A DNA stretch of 64,000 nt from UBA4660 sp034408895 (GTDB taxonomy: Bacteria; Bacteroidota; Bacteroidia; Flavobacteriales_D; Sanyastnellaceae), in the NCBI GenBank assembly GCA_034408895.1, contig JAWXCI010000001.1, forward strand, positions 1 to 64,000, written 5' to 3'. Both the position numbers and the translations under genes were made by a program. Under the pieces are notes generated by a model. That model was given only the letters and a program-made list of their open reading frames with translations. It was not told the origin of the DNA and searched no databases. Each line of letters starts with the position of its first letter. Position 1 is the stretch's first letter. Of the stretch, positions 27,106 through 35,749 are shown in pieces.

Positions 27106-27164
27106 TTTTTAAAATTCATGTCTTTACAGTTGTAAATTCTAAACTACCAATCATCAATCTACAA

Positions 27165-28583
27165 TTACTGCTGGCATCCTCCCTCTTCATTAAAAACAAA
27201 CTGCACTCCAGTGCCCTCGCTGTTTGGGAATTGGATAGCCATTCCGGGGCAATTCCATGGTGCATCGCGCACAGTGATGTCTTCGCCCATTGCACCCATT
27301 CGCTTCAGTTGATCCTGCCACAATCCTTCACAAACAGTTTCTTTCCGAAACTCATCTCGCGCGGCTTGTTTCACTTCTTCAAAAGTAGCGTCAGTAGGAA
27401 GGTTGTTAATGCCTTCACCAAACGCCCGATCGCGAATATCATTTATATCAGCGATTGCAATTTCTTTCTGATCCGTCAATTGAGCAAGTGATTCGGCACG
27501 AATGAGTTTCATGTGGGTGAGACGGAGAACGGGTACTGAGAAGAAATAAGTCTGCTCATCGTCATTTCCAAATCGCAGCACCTGGTATTGTCCGCTTTCA
27601 TCCAGTATCCATTCGCTGATGCGATTGTCGGCAGGATTCAGGTTGATAAAATTCCAGAAGTCATCACTAAGACCAAGTTGTGCACCAGCGGTAGCCGGCC
27701 AGTAATTATCTCGGAAGTTTTCGTTGCGAACATCAACGATTGATTCTTCCAGGCTGTAATAGGAAACAACACCAAAGATGGTTTCGGGGTTAGATTGAAA
27801 TTGAAGCACACTGTCCATGGCGTGATAAGAATCGAGTGATGGCTCAAGTGAAAATGCACCTGAATTGATCACTTGATCCGCATAAAAAAATGCACCGGAA
27901 TAATCCCATTTCTGGAATGAAACGTATGTGAGCAGAGCCTGTGCTGCATTTCTTGTTGCATACACGTCATTGGATGCAGGCAAATTATTTTCTGCAAAGA
28001 CAAGATCGTCTACAATAAAATCATAACTCTCTTTCACTGTGCTACGCGGCAATGGTTCCTGTTTGGGCTCGGTGCGCAGAACAATTCCAAGGTGTGAATT
28101 GTCAGCGGTATAACCCCACGGCTGCGCCCACAATTTCAGCACCCACCAATGGCACAATCCACGAATAAAACGCGCTTCGGCTTCCATGCGTGTTCGTTCA
28201 CTTTCACCCAGTCCTTCAATCAAATCGAAATTAGCGAGCAGCGTGTTGCAGCGATACACCGCCCGGTACAAATCGGTGTACACATTGTTTGTAGTGGTAT
28301 TGAAAAAAGTGACTTCGCGATCATAAACTGCAGTGAGTTCAAGATGATTCAACGGTTGATCAAGATTGTTACTCAGCAACTCGGCAATATTTTGAACGCG
28401 CCCATCGAAAATGTTTCCAAGCACATCGTAGCACGAATTCAACAGGCGTTGCATGTCTTCTGGTGTTTTCAAGGCATCCTCGCTGAGGATTACACCATCA
28501 GGTTCGTGCTCTAGCCACTTCTTGCATGAAGGAAGAAATGCAACCGTAGCGAAGAGTATGATCAGGGCAAGATATTTTTTCAT
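27165..28583 (-). CDS. SusD/RagB family nutrient-binding lipoprotein
   Basis: The ATG at 28583 gives 472 residues and puts the lipobox correctly (FLPSC, Cys20); four upstream codons are dispensable. The N-terminus KKWLEHEPDGVILSEDALKTPED, the TPR-like helical region with RGLCHWWVLKLWAQPWGY, and the C-terminal motif LRLTHMKLIRAESLAQL are characteristic of SusD/RagB. SusD proteins cap the TonB-dependent SusC channel and bind the substrate, usually a glycan or peptide. It starts 12 bp after the SusC stop, so translational coupling is likely. Confidence 0.93.
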   Translation of the reverse strand: MKKYLALIILFATVAFLPSCKKWLEHEPDGVILSEDALKTPEDMQRLLNSCYDVLGNIFDGRVQNIAELLSNNLDQPLNHLELTAVYDREVTFFNTTTNNVYTDLYRAVYRCNTLLANFDLIEGLGESERTRMEAEARFIRGLCHWWVLKLWAQPWGYTADNSHLGIVLRTEPKQEPLPRSTVKESYDFIVDDLVFAENNLPASNDVYATRNAAQALLTYVSFQKWDYSGAFFYADQVINSGAFSLEPSLDSYHAMDSVLQFQSNPETIFGVVSYYSLEESIVDVRNENFRDNYWPATAGAQLGLSDDFWNFINLNPADNRISEWILDESGQYQVLRFGNDDEQTYFFSVPVLRLTHMKLIRAESLAQLTDQKEIAIADINDIRDRAFGEGINNLPTDATFEEVKQAARDEFRKETVCEGLWQDQLKRMGAMGEDITVRDAPWNCPGMAIQFPNSEGTGVQFVFNEEGGCQQ

Positions 28584-28595
28584 TGTTCCGTTCAA

Positions 28596-31500
28596 TTAAA
28601 AAGTGAGATTGATGCTAAGGTTGTAACTTTTTTCCTGTGGCGGTGTGAGGTAGGTGACATTGGGAGAAAGATTGCGATCCTGTGCATTTTCAAAATCACG
28701 TACAAGTTCAGGATCAAGACCCGGGAAATTTGTAATTGTAAAGAGGTTTGTAATTGCAACCGAAGCGCGAATGGATTTGATGGATGATTGTGGCTTCATG
28801 GTAAAGTTGTAGCCGACAGAAATGTTTTTGAGCCGGAGGTAATCAGCATCGTATATGAAAAGGCTAGTGTTCCACCACGGAAATCCACTGGGCAAACTGT
28901 AAGTGGTTTCATCTAGCGTGAGGCGAGGAAAAGTGACATCATCATCCCCCGGTTGTTGCCAGCGATCGAAAATTTCACCGCGCATGTTCCAGTCGGTAAC
29001 CACGCCCATCTGCCGCTTGCCCGATGAGTCAAAAATTTTGGCACCCAAGCTGAATGTTGCAAGCACATTCAAATCCCATCCTTTATAAGTGAAATTGTTT
29101 GTGATTCCACCATAAACATCCGGCAAACCATCGCCCACGTATTTACGCTGACTGTTGTCGTATTCGTAAGTCTCGTTGCCATTGAGATCAATGTAAACAG
29201 GCAATCCGTTTTCAGAATCTACGTGAGAGAATTCCATCAGGTAAAATGACCCAATCGGTTTTCCGGTGATCACGCGGCTATCGTTTGTTCCGCCACTCAC
29301 TGCATCGGGAGTGTAGTCGCCAATGCTCACAAGTTCGTTGTAGTTGCGAGCAATATTGAAGTCGGTTTTCCATTTGAATGCGCGGTCAATGTTGAAACTG
29401 GTGACGGACAACTCGATGCCCTGATTCAGAATTTCGGCCACGTTGTCCCAGTACCCAGTGAAACCTGTTGAAGCCGGTACACTCACATTCATCAACACAT
29501 CTTTACTGTATTTGCGGTAGCCTGAAAATTCGAGTTGCAGAGTATTTTCCCAAAGGCGTATTTCGATGCTGGCATCCAGTGTTGAACTTGTCTCCCATTT
29601 CAAATCGGGGTTCGGAAGTTTGATAGGATAGATGATGGGTTCACCGTTGTAGGTAATGCCATTGTCATTGGGTGAAAAAGTCCCGTATTGTGCATCGCCC
29701 GGCACATCGGCATTACCGGTCTTGCCCCAGCCCGCACGAAGTTTCAGGAAGCTGATGGTTTTATTTTCTTTGAGGAAATCCTCATCAGAAATGATCCAGC
29801 CGGCAGAGAGTGCAGGAAAGAATCCGAACTTGCTGTTTTCACCGAACTTGCTTGAACCATCGCTGCGTGCCACTGCCTGCAGGAAGTATTTGTTTTTGTA
29901 AGAATAATTGATGCGGCTGAATGAACTTACAAATGTCCAGGTCTCTGGTGAAGCGGTGAATACCCTTTTGTCTGTCGAGTCGGTCTCGTAGTTGTTTTCA
30001 TAAGTAGGACTGTTCACGAAGTAATACTCGATTCGGTCATATCGTTCGGTATGCGATCGCTGCGTTTCTCCACCAACAAGAAGTGTGACGACATGATCTT
30101 CTTTGAATGTTTTTGTGTAATCGGCAGTGGCAGATACGTTCCAATTATTCACCCATGCGGGATTCAATTCAGCATTGTTGAAGAGTTCACTTGGGTTGAG
30201 CATCTCGGGGTAGAACTGGTAATTGCGGATGTCCATATAATCATAACCACCGGTAAGTTTCAAGTTGAGATCAGTGACCGGTGTATAGATAAGTGACAGT
30301 CCGCCAATCACGCGATTTTCAATCGTACGCCAGGGCCTGCGCTCACGGTAGTTCACAGGATTTGAGTAGCCATTATTCCACAGATAGTATCCACCATAAT
30401 CCCTGCTGTCATCGTACACCGGATAGTAGGGCAGGGCAGTGCTCATGGCTTCACCAAGACCGCCACTCCAGGCAGCATCCACGCGCTTGTTTATGCCGGT
30501 GCTTGTGGCCAATGAAGATTGCAGTTTGAGTTTGTCAGAAATGTTCCAGTCGAAATTTATTCTATCACTGTATCGCTCATAATAATTTCCAATCAGGTAC
30601 GATCCATTGTGGTCATAAGAGATGCCGGCATAGAGTGCAATTTTGTTGTTCGAATAGGCTGCACCAAAACTGTACAAATGTTTTATACCTACACCTGTTG
30701 TTTCATCCACCCAATCGGTGTTGGTTTTTAATGCTTGCTTGAAAGCAGCTTCACGTGTTTCGGGAGCATCGCTTTCAGATGAAAGTCCCGGCAACCAAAC
30801 GTAGCCAGTGCCTCCATCGTTCTCCCATGCTTCTTGTCTTACGGCAAGATATTCTTCTGTACTCAGCATATTGGGACGTGTGGCGGCAATACCAAATCCG
30901 AGTCGCGTTGAGAAATCGAATTTCCAGCCTTTTGCTTTTCCGCGCTTTGTGGTGATAAGCACCACTCCATTAGCCCCGCGTGATCCGTAGATTCCGGTGG
31001 CTGCTGCATCTTTCAAAATCTGAACACTTTCAATATCATTCGGGTTGATGCTTGCAAGCGGGTTGTTATTCATCGCTCCACTGTTACCCCGCAGAAATTG
31101 GTTTTGTGTAATAGGAATTCCGTCCACAACATAAAGTGGATCACCGCCTGCCGATATTGATGCAATACCACGAATACGGATAATGGAACTGCTTCCGGAA
31201 AGCCCTGAGCCTTGCGAAACCTGCACGCCCGCAGCCTGTCCCTGCAATGCTGCCTCGAAACTTGGAACAGGAAACTGTGTGAGTTTTCGTCCGTCCACTG
31301 TTTCAATGCTTCCGGTAACATCGCGTTTGCGCTGCACACCATATCCCACCACCACAATGTCATCAAGGTCGGTCACTTCGTTCACCAACTTTACATTGAG
31401 TGACACGATTTCACCTGCTGCAAGTGTGACTTGTTTGGTTTGAGTTTTTGAGCCAGTGATGGTGAAATCGATGGTATGAATTCCTGCTGAAAGCACAAGT

Positions 31501-31670
31501 GTGTATTTGCCATCCACATCCGTGAACACTCCCCGCTCGCCTGCGCGCACCGCGACACCGGGAACGGTTTCATTATTTTCATCGGTCACCGTGCCGGTTA
31601 CTGTTTGCCCTATGAGAATATTAACTCCAGGAATCAAAAGTGTGATAAAAAGGGTGTAGAGTTTCTTCAT
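28596..31670 (-). CDS. SusC/RagA TonB-linked outer membrane transporter
   Basis: This 1024-residue protein has a signal peptide (1-21), an N-terminal carboxypeptidase-regulatory-like domain (GTVTDENNETVPGVAV), the TonB-box region, the SusC signature DIVVVGYGVQRKRDVTGSI near residue 105, and the plug domain (IRIRGIASISAGGDPLYVVDG). The rest is a 22-strand beta-barrel ending in aromatic-rich strands and a terminal Phe (NLSINLTF). It imports large nutrients through the outer membrane with TonB energy. The operon continues with SusD, a lipoprotein and a secreted protein but no hydrolase or regulator, so the substrate cannot be named. Confidence 0.96.
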   Translation of the reverse strand: MKKLYTLFITLLIPGVNILIGQTVTGTVTDENNETVPGVAVRAGERGVFTDVDGKYTLVLSAGIHTIDFTITGSKTQTKQVTLAAGEIVSLNVKLVNEVTDLDDIVVVGYGVQRKRDVTGSIETVDGRKLTQFPVPSFEAALQGQAAGVQVSQGSGLSGSSSIIRIRGIASISAGGDPLYVVDGIPITQNQFLRGNSGAMNNNPLASINPNDIESVQILKDAAATGIYGSRGANGVVLITTKRGKAKGWKFDFSTRLGFGIAATRPNMLSTEEYLAVRQEAWENDGGTGYVWLPGLSSESDAPETREAAFKQALKTNTDWVDETTGVGIKHLYSFGAAYSNNKIALYAGISYDHNGSYLIGNYYERYSDRINFDWNISDKLKLQSSLATSTGINKRVDAAWSGGLGEAMSTALPYYPVYDDSRDYGGYYLWNNGYSNPVNYRERRPWRTIENRVIGGLSLIYTPVTDLNLKLTGGYDYMDIRNYQFYPEMLNPSELFNNAELNPAWVNNWNVSATADYTKTFKEDHVVTLLVGGETQRSHTERYDRIEYYFVNSPTYENNYETDSTDKRVFTASPETWTFVSSFSRINYSYKNKYFLQAVARSDGSSKFGENSKFGFFPALSAGWIISDEDFLKENKTISFLKLRAGWGKTGNADVPGDAQYGTFSPNDNGITYNGEPIIYPIKLPNPDLKWETSSTLDASIEIRLWENTLQLEFSGYRKYSKDVLMNVSVPASTGFTGYWDNVAEILNQGIELSVTSFNIDRAFKWKTDFNIARNYNELVSIGDYTPDAVSGGTNDSRVITGKPIGSFYLMEFSHVDSENGLPVYIDLNGNETYEYDNSQRKYVGDGLPDVYGGITNNFTYKGWDLNVLATFSLGAKIFDSSGKRQMGVVTDWNMRGEIFDRWQQPGDDDVTFPRLTLDETTYSLPSGFPWWNTSLFIYDADYLRLKNISVGYNFTMKPQSSIKSIRASVAITNLFTITNFPGLDPELVRDFENAQDRNLSPNVTYLTPPQEKSYNLSINLTF

Positions 31671-31807
31671 GTTTGAGTTGGCGTTTGGTTTTTAGTTCAT
31701 AGAATTCTCCGTAGTGTTCTGTGGGGCTTCGCCACTCGCGCTTCGAAATCTTTTACTTCATATCAAAGCCCACGAACTATGACCTATGAACCACGAACTA
31801 GTAGTTG

Positions 31808-31815
31808 CAAACATA
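31808..31815 (-). promoter_or_regulatory. -7 promoter motif for the SusCD operon
   Basis: The minus strand reads TATGTTTG, an exact TAnnTTTG match, with a T-rich -33-like stretch about 21 bp upstream. It implies a leader of about 130 nt before the SusC start at 31670, long enough to hold regulatory RNA structure, though none is obvious. Confidence 0.5.
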
Positions 31816-31874
31816 GAAGAAATTCGTAGGGTGTGTAAAAAGTACACTAAGGGGTAAGAAATTGAGAATTTGAG

Positions 31875-31890
31875 TCCGATAATTATCGGA
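31875..31890. repeat. 16-bp perfect palindrome
   Basis: TCCGATAATTATCGGA is a perfect palindrome. It resembles the short ATAATTAT-centred palindromes scattered through many Bacteroidota genomes, and lies upstream of the SusCD promoter where it could also be a regulator site. Confidence 0.55.
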
Positions 31891-31956
31891 AGGAGAACTG
31901 AGAATAGTTTTGAAAGTGCGAACAATAAATTACGTGATGCAGTTCCGATGGGTAAT

Positions 31957-33027
31957 TCATAATTCATTATTCGGGACTATAGCTTCTCCAAACCCACATC
32001 CCAACAACAATTGCATCTCGGCCTGATCCAACACTTTTTCAACGACAAGCAGGTCCATACAATAAACGCAACTTGTGCTGTAGTCATCGGATAGGTCAAG
32101 ATGAATTAAGCTGCTCAACGGTTCAATTACACATGCTTCCATCATCACCATTCGCCCAAGTTCCATGTCGTAAGTGGAAATGATTTTTTTTCCCGGAAAC
32201 CCTTCTTTCATTTCCAGGAATGCCGGATAGCGCAGCAATGGTTTATCAGAATGCCCTGTGTAAGCCACCACAAAATGCGGATAGATTTTATGACTATGGG
32301 CAATGCCCTGCTCAATGAAAAATAATGAAAGCTCATGAAGCTTTTGTCGAAGTTCATGCCCGTTTGTATTTTCAATCAGGTAGTTTGACATGCTGCTCCA
32401 CTTGTGGTTGTGGTCCAGCCATTCAAAGTTTCCAAAACCGAGTTTGTAATCGAACAGGGTTGTGTGATCCAGAATATATCCTGGATAGTACCAGCGAAGC
32501 CCTGAGGTTTGCGCCATCTCAATTTCTTTCAGGATCGTATAGATGCCAAGACTGAAGGACAAGTAGTCCGGATGATGTAAGCAGAGCAAACTCGCTAAAG
32601 CAAATTCACCCATATCAAAAAAACTTACAGCCACCAGTTTTTCACCATCGTAAACTGAAACTTGCTGCGTGGGGTAAATGGATGCATCGAATCCGTCATG
32701 AAAAATTTCGCTTAGTGAATTATGAATAAATCCACGAAAACGTTTTTTCTGCATTTGATAAAGCGCCTCGGCTTCTGCTGTGATTCGCGCTTTGCCGATC
32801 GTTACAAAAAAGCATGAGTCGTTTTTGCGCAGCAGTTTTTTGTGATGTCTCCGAAATGAAAAATCTTCAAGCGGCAACCTGATGTTAACCACCGAGTGCA
32901 CGTCTTCATCCATACACACCATGTCCATTTTATACATGAGTGATGAGCCGCGGAACCAACCCTGCATCAGGTATTGATCATAGCCAGCGGGCGACAGTTG
33001 ATTAGGTATTCGGGTTTGAACTAGCAC
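31957..33027 (-). CDS. Arginyl-tRNA-protein transferase-like protein lacking the Cys motif
   Basis: This 356-residue protein resembles ATE/Bpt aminoacyl-tRNA-protein transferases. The N-terminal part has a pattern like YDQYLMQGWFRGSSLMYKMD followed by LPLEDFSFRRHHKKLLRKN, and the C-terminal GNAT-like part includes WYYPGYILDHTTLFDYKLGF. In classical enzymes the N-terminal domain carries cysteines that bind iron-sulfur; those positions are not Cys here (the YKMDMVCMDED region has a single Cys). The C-terminal 100 residues have another CVYC pair (SCVYCMDLL). It would attach an amino acid to protein N-termini for degradation. The start is a GTG at 33027, close to a -7 motif, so it may be nearly leaderless. 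Confidence 0.65.
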   Translation of the reverse strand: MLVQTRIPNQLSPAGYDQYLMQGWFRGSSLMYKMDMVCMDEDVHSVVNIRLPLEDFSFRRHHKKLLRKNDSCFFVTIGKARITAEAEALYQMQKKRFRGFIHNSLSEIFHDGFDASIYPTQQVSVYDGEKLVAVSFFDMGEFALASLLCLHHPDYLSFSLGIYTILKEIEMAQTSGLRWYYPGYILDHTTLFDYKLGFGNFEWLDHNHKWSSMSNYLIENTNGHELRQKLHELSLFFIEQGIAHSHKIYPHFVVAYTGHSDKPLLRYPAFLEMKEGFPGKKIISTYDMELGRMVMMEACVIEPLSSLIHLDLSDDYSTSCVYCMDLLVVEKVLDQAEMQLLLGCGFGEAIVPNNEL

Positions 33028-33031
33028 AGTC

Positions 33032-33039
33032 CAAATCTA
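33032..33039 (-). promoter_or_regulatory. -7 promoter motif before the arginyltransferase-like gene
   Basis: The minus strand reads TAGATTTG, an exact TAnnTTTG match, only a few bases before the GTG start at 33027. It lies between the small upstream gene (33073-33243) and the transferase gene. Confidence 0.4.
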
Positions 33040-33072
33040 AACTTTCCAACCGTGCCAATCAGTAATTGCCTG

Positions 33073-33243
33073 CTAGAATGCAATGCCGTTGATGGCTACC
33101 ACTTCGTGAAGGCCAATGCGTTGGCCACAGGTGGTGTAGAGAAATTCCTCACCGCTCTCGCGCTTGAGATGTTCAATTGCAGAAGGCAATTCCATAAGGC
33201 AGGATCCTTTCCGGTAAAGAATAAAATGTTTTTGTGCGTTCAT
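33073..33243 (-). CDS. Small protein (56 residues), unknown
   Basis: A minus-strand frame from ATG at 33243 to TAG at 33073 encodes 56 residues of natural-looking composition: MNAQKHFILYRKGSCLMELP at the start, then IEHLKRESGEEFLYTTCG and HEVVAINGIAF at the end. It ends 45 bp before the arginyltransferase-like gene on the same strand. I recognise no family. Codon use and position suggest a real small gene; it has no signal peptide or membrane segment. Confidence 0.5.
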   Translation of the reverse strand: MNAQKHFILYRKGSCLMELPSAIEHLKRESGEEFLYTTCGQRIGLHEVVAINGIAF

Positions 33244-33665
33244 TTTTTTATTGTCTTGGAGAGTACAAAAAGAACTCTGTGCTATGAAATGAGAGTTAAC
33301 TACATCTCAAGTTTGAGTTAGCAATGGAGTATGATAGCCAAATTCTCAAAACATTGCACCGAACGCAAAATGATATAGAATTCAATTTCATGATCCCTGA
33401 ATCTTTGACCCGTTTTAAAATCAACCCAAATGAAAAACATAGTGATGGATGGTATCGCAGCAGGAGCAATCATCCTTGCTGGCCAGTTGATGATTACAAT
33501 AGATTTTCAATGGGTGAACAAAGGACAGGAGAAGCAATCCCAACATTTACAGCCCTCCAGTGCTATCGAAACTTCACACGAAACAAAAGCTTATTCGCTC
33601 AATGGCTACTATATTTTTATGTGAAAAACGTTGGTAATTGATTAATTGGTAAACTGAAAAACAAG

Positions 33666-33710
33666 AACAGCAACATCTGCCCGGTCCGCTCTGGTTCCGG
33701 GCTTGCTGTT
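33666..33710. terminator. Long hairpin upstream of the DUF547 gene
   Basis: AACAGCAA (33666-33673) pairs with TTGCTGTT (33703-33710) and GCCCGG (33679-33684) with CCGGGC (33697-33702), with a 12-nt loop. On the minus strand it is followed by CTTGTTTTTC, a modest T-rich tail, and on the plus strand by little. It may be a terminator for either neighbour's read-through or a structured leader element. Confidence 0.5.
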
Positions 33711-33733
33711 TCATACAGGATCATGGTTGGCTC

Positions 33734-33741
33734 TACTTTTG
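33734..33741 (+). promoter_or_regulatory. -7 promoter motif for the DUF547 gene
   Basis: TACTTTTG, an exact TAnnTTTG match, 33 bp before the ATG at 33775. It lies inside the longer open frame starting at the TTG at 33703, which supports the later start. No good -33 element was found. Confidence 0.45.
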
Positions 33742-33774
33742 CCGCGTCAACTTCAAATCTCCGCATCTTACCAG

Positions 33775-34524
33775 ATGAAAAAAATCTCCGCAACAATCGC
33801 AGTTATCATTCTTTGTATTGTCCTTTCCTCTTTTTCATTTCATCATCATCATGCGGCCACATCACCGCGGCAAGGTTTCAAGCCGGATTACGCACTTTAT
33901 GACCAGGTTTTGCAGAAATACGTGAGCGATGATGGAAAGGTGAACTACAAAGGCCTAAAAGAAGACAGTGATTTCAGAATTGTACTGGAGAGCATTGCAC
34001 TAATGCACCCTACTGCACGTTGGACAAGAGATGAACAAAAATGTTTCTGGATAAATGCCTACAACATGTTTGTGCTTAAGCTCGTGTGTGACAACTACCC
34101 ATTAAAATCCATCAATGAAATTCCTAACGCCATGGATTCAAATTACGTAAAGATCGGCATCAATTATTATTCCCTGAACCGGATCCGAAATGAATTCCTT
34201 CTTGAGAAATTCAACGATGCCAGGATACTTTTTTCATTGAGTGATGCATCTGTTTCCTGCCCTCCGCTTTTCAATCATGCTTTCAAGCCGGAAGACCTCG
34301 AAAAAACATTGAACACGGTTACGCGCAGGTTTGTGAATGACAAGAGATACAATTCCATCAACTCCAACGCTCCAAAACTTTCAAAGGTTTTCCAATTGTA
34401 CTTCGGGGATCTTGCTATGAACGAAACACTGGTAGCCTTCATCAACAGTTATTCTGATGTGCAGGTGGATGCAAAAGCAACCATCGAATACCAGGTTTAC
34501 GATTGGAGCCTCAACAGTAAATAG
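33775..34524 (+). CDS. DUF547 domain secreted protein
   Basis: The ATG at 33775 gives 249 residues and a signal peptide at about 1-22; a TTG start 72 bp upstream would bury it. A short His-rich run follows the hydrophobic core. The DUF547 signature is clear: KCFWINAYNMFVLKLV (around residue 80), then LNRIRNEFLLEKF and later a conserved FNDARILFSLSDASVSCPPL. The biochemical role of DUF547 is not known; members are periplasmic or lipoproteins in Bacteroidota. The gene is monocistronic between a hairpin and the serC operon. Confidence 0.85.
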   Translation: MKKISATIAVIILCIVLSSFSFHHHHAATSPRQGFKPDYALYDQVLQKYVSDDGKVNYKGLKEDSDFRIVLESIALMHPTARWTRDEQKCFWINAYNMFVLKLVCDNYPLKSINEIPNAMDSNYVKIGINYYSLNRIRNEFLLEKFNDARILFSLSDASVSCPPLFNHAFKPEDLEKTLNTVTRRFVNDKRYNSINSNAPKLSKVFQLYFGDLAMNETLVAFINSYSDVQVDAKATIEYQVYDWSLNSK

Positions 34525-34654
34525 TAATCGCTCAAAGTCCTAAACACCTGCCCTTGCGATTCTGTTGAAACAACGCATTGAATCAATTTCTTCATCTTTC
34601 CTTTCCTGAACCACGTCTCAAACGTGAGATATTCGCGCCCGAAATTTTTCCCCA

Positions 34655-35728
34655 ATGAACAAAGTACACAACTTCAGTGCAGGGCCAAGCATTCTGCCTC
34701 GTGAAGTAATTGAACAAGCCGCGCAAGCGGTTCTGGAATTTGATGGTATGGGTCTGTCTCTCATCGAAGTTTCTCATCGCTCAAAAAATTTCGAGGCGGT
34801 GATGGATGAAGCAAGAAATCTTGTGAAAGAAATTCTGGGGCTTCCGGCAAACTACGAGGTGCTCTTTCTCCAGGGCGGTGCCACACTTGGTTTCACCACT
34901 ATTGCCATGAACCTCATGCGCGAAAACGGGAAGGCAGCTTATTTGAATACCGGAGTGTGGGCCAGCAGCGCAATAAAGGAAGCGAAGATGATTGGCAATG
35001 TGGAAGTGATAGCAGATTCATCAGACAAAAACCACTCTTACGTCCCCAAGAATTTTACCATTCCTACTGATGCGGACTACCTCCACTTTACATCGAACAA
35101 TACGATTTACGGAACACAATTCCAGGAATTTCCGAAGTCGCCCATACCACTGGTGTGCGATATGAGTTCCGATATTTTTTCCAAACAATTCAACGCAAGT
35201 GATTTTACACTTATCTATGCAGGTGCTCAGAAAAATATGGGGCCGGCAGGAGCCGTGGTGTACATCATGGATAAAGATGCGCTTGGAAAATCAGGAAGAA
35301 AAATTCCGACCTACCTCAACCTCCAGGCGCATATTGAAAAAGATTCCATGTACAACACTCCATCAGTTTTTGCCGTTTACACCTGCATGTTGACTCTTCG
35401 CTGGATAAAGGCAATGGGTGGATTGAAAGGAATGGAAGCCCGCAACCGTGCGAAGAAGGATTGCTTTTACAATGAACTCGATCGCAATCCACTTTTCCAC
35501 GGACACTCTGCACCGGAAGATCGCTCTTGGATGAATGCGACTTACCGCTTGAATGACGATTCGCAGTCAATTGAGTTTGACAAAATGTGGAAAGCAGCTG
35601 CCATCACCGGCATTGCGGGGCATCGCAGCGTAGGCGGATATCGCGCATCGCTCTATAATGCTCTGCCAATTGAAAGTGTGCAGGTGCTGGTGGATGTGAT
35701 GAAAGAATTTGAACGAATCAAAGGATAG
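34655..35728 (+). CDS. serC: Phosphoserine aminotransferase
   Basis: This 357-residue PLP enzyme shows the SerC pattern: HNFSAGPSILP at residues 5-15, EVSHRSKNF, LQGGATLGF, and the PLP lysine Lys193 in YAGAQKNMGPAG. GHRSVGGYRASLYNA near the end is also typical. It converts 3-phosphohydroxypyruvate and glutamate to phosphoserine. It leads a tight operon with serA (21 bp downstream), a DUF1015 gene and yggS, a common order in Bacteroidota. Confidence 0.96.
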   Translation: MNKVHNFSAGPSILPREVIEQAAQAVLEFDGMGLSLIEVSHRSKNFEAVMDEARNLVKEILGLPANYEVLFLQGGATLGFTTIAMNLMRENGKAAYLNTGVWASSAIKEAKMIGNVEVIADSSDKNHSYVPKNFTIPTDADYLHFTSNNTIYGTQFQEFPKSPIPLVCDMSSDIFSKQFNASDFTLIYAGAQKNMGPAGAVVYIMDKDALGKSGRKIPTYLNLQAHIEKDSMYNTPSVFAVYTCMLTLRWIKAMGGLKGMEARNRAKKDCFYNELDRNPLFHGHSAPEDRSWMNATYRLNDDSQSIEFDKMWKAAAITGIAGHRSVGGYRASLYNALPIESVQVLVDVMKEFERIKG

Positions 35729-35749
35729 TCACCCTTATTTCAAACACAA

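Larger units (their letters stand above)
33244..33774. other. Intergenic region, 530 bp, with one doubtful small frame
   Basis: No confident gene is visible. A plus-strand frame at 33430-33624 (64 codons, starting MKNIVMDGIAAGAIILAGQ) has a hydrophobic N-terminus that could be a membrane or signal segment, but nothing supports it further. A strong hairpin lies at 33666-33710 and a -7 motif for the DUF547 gene at 33734-33741. Confidence 0.45.

Noticed and set aside
33052..33321. 89-codon plus-strand frame
   Set aside because: It lies over the better-looking 56-codon minus-strand gene and its promoter region, with poor composition.
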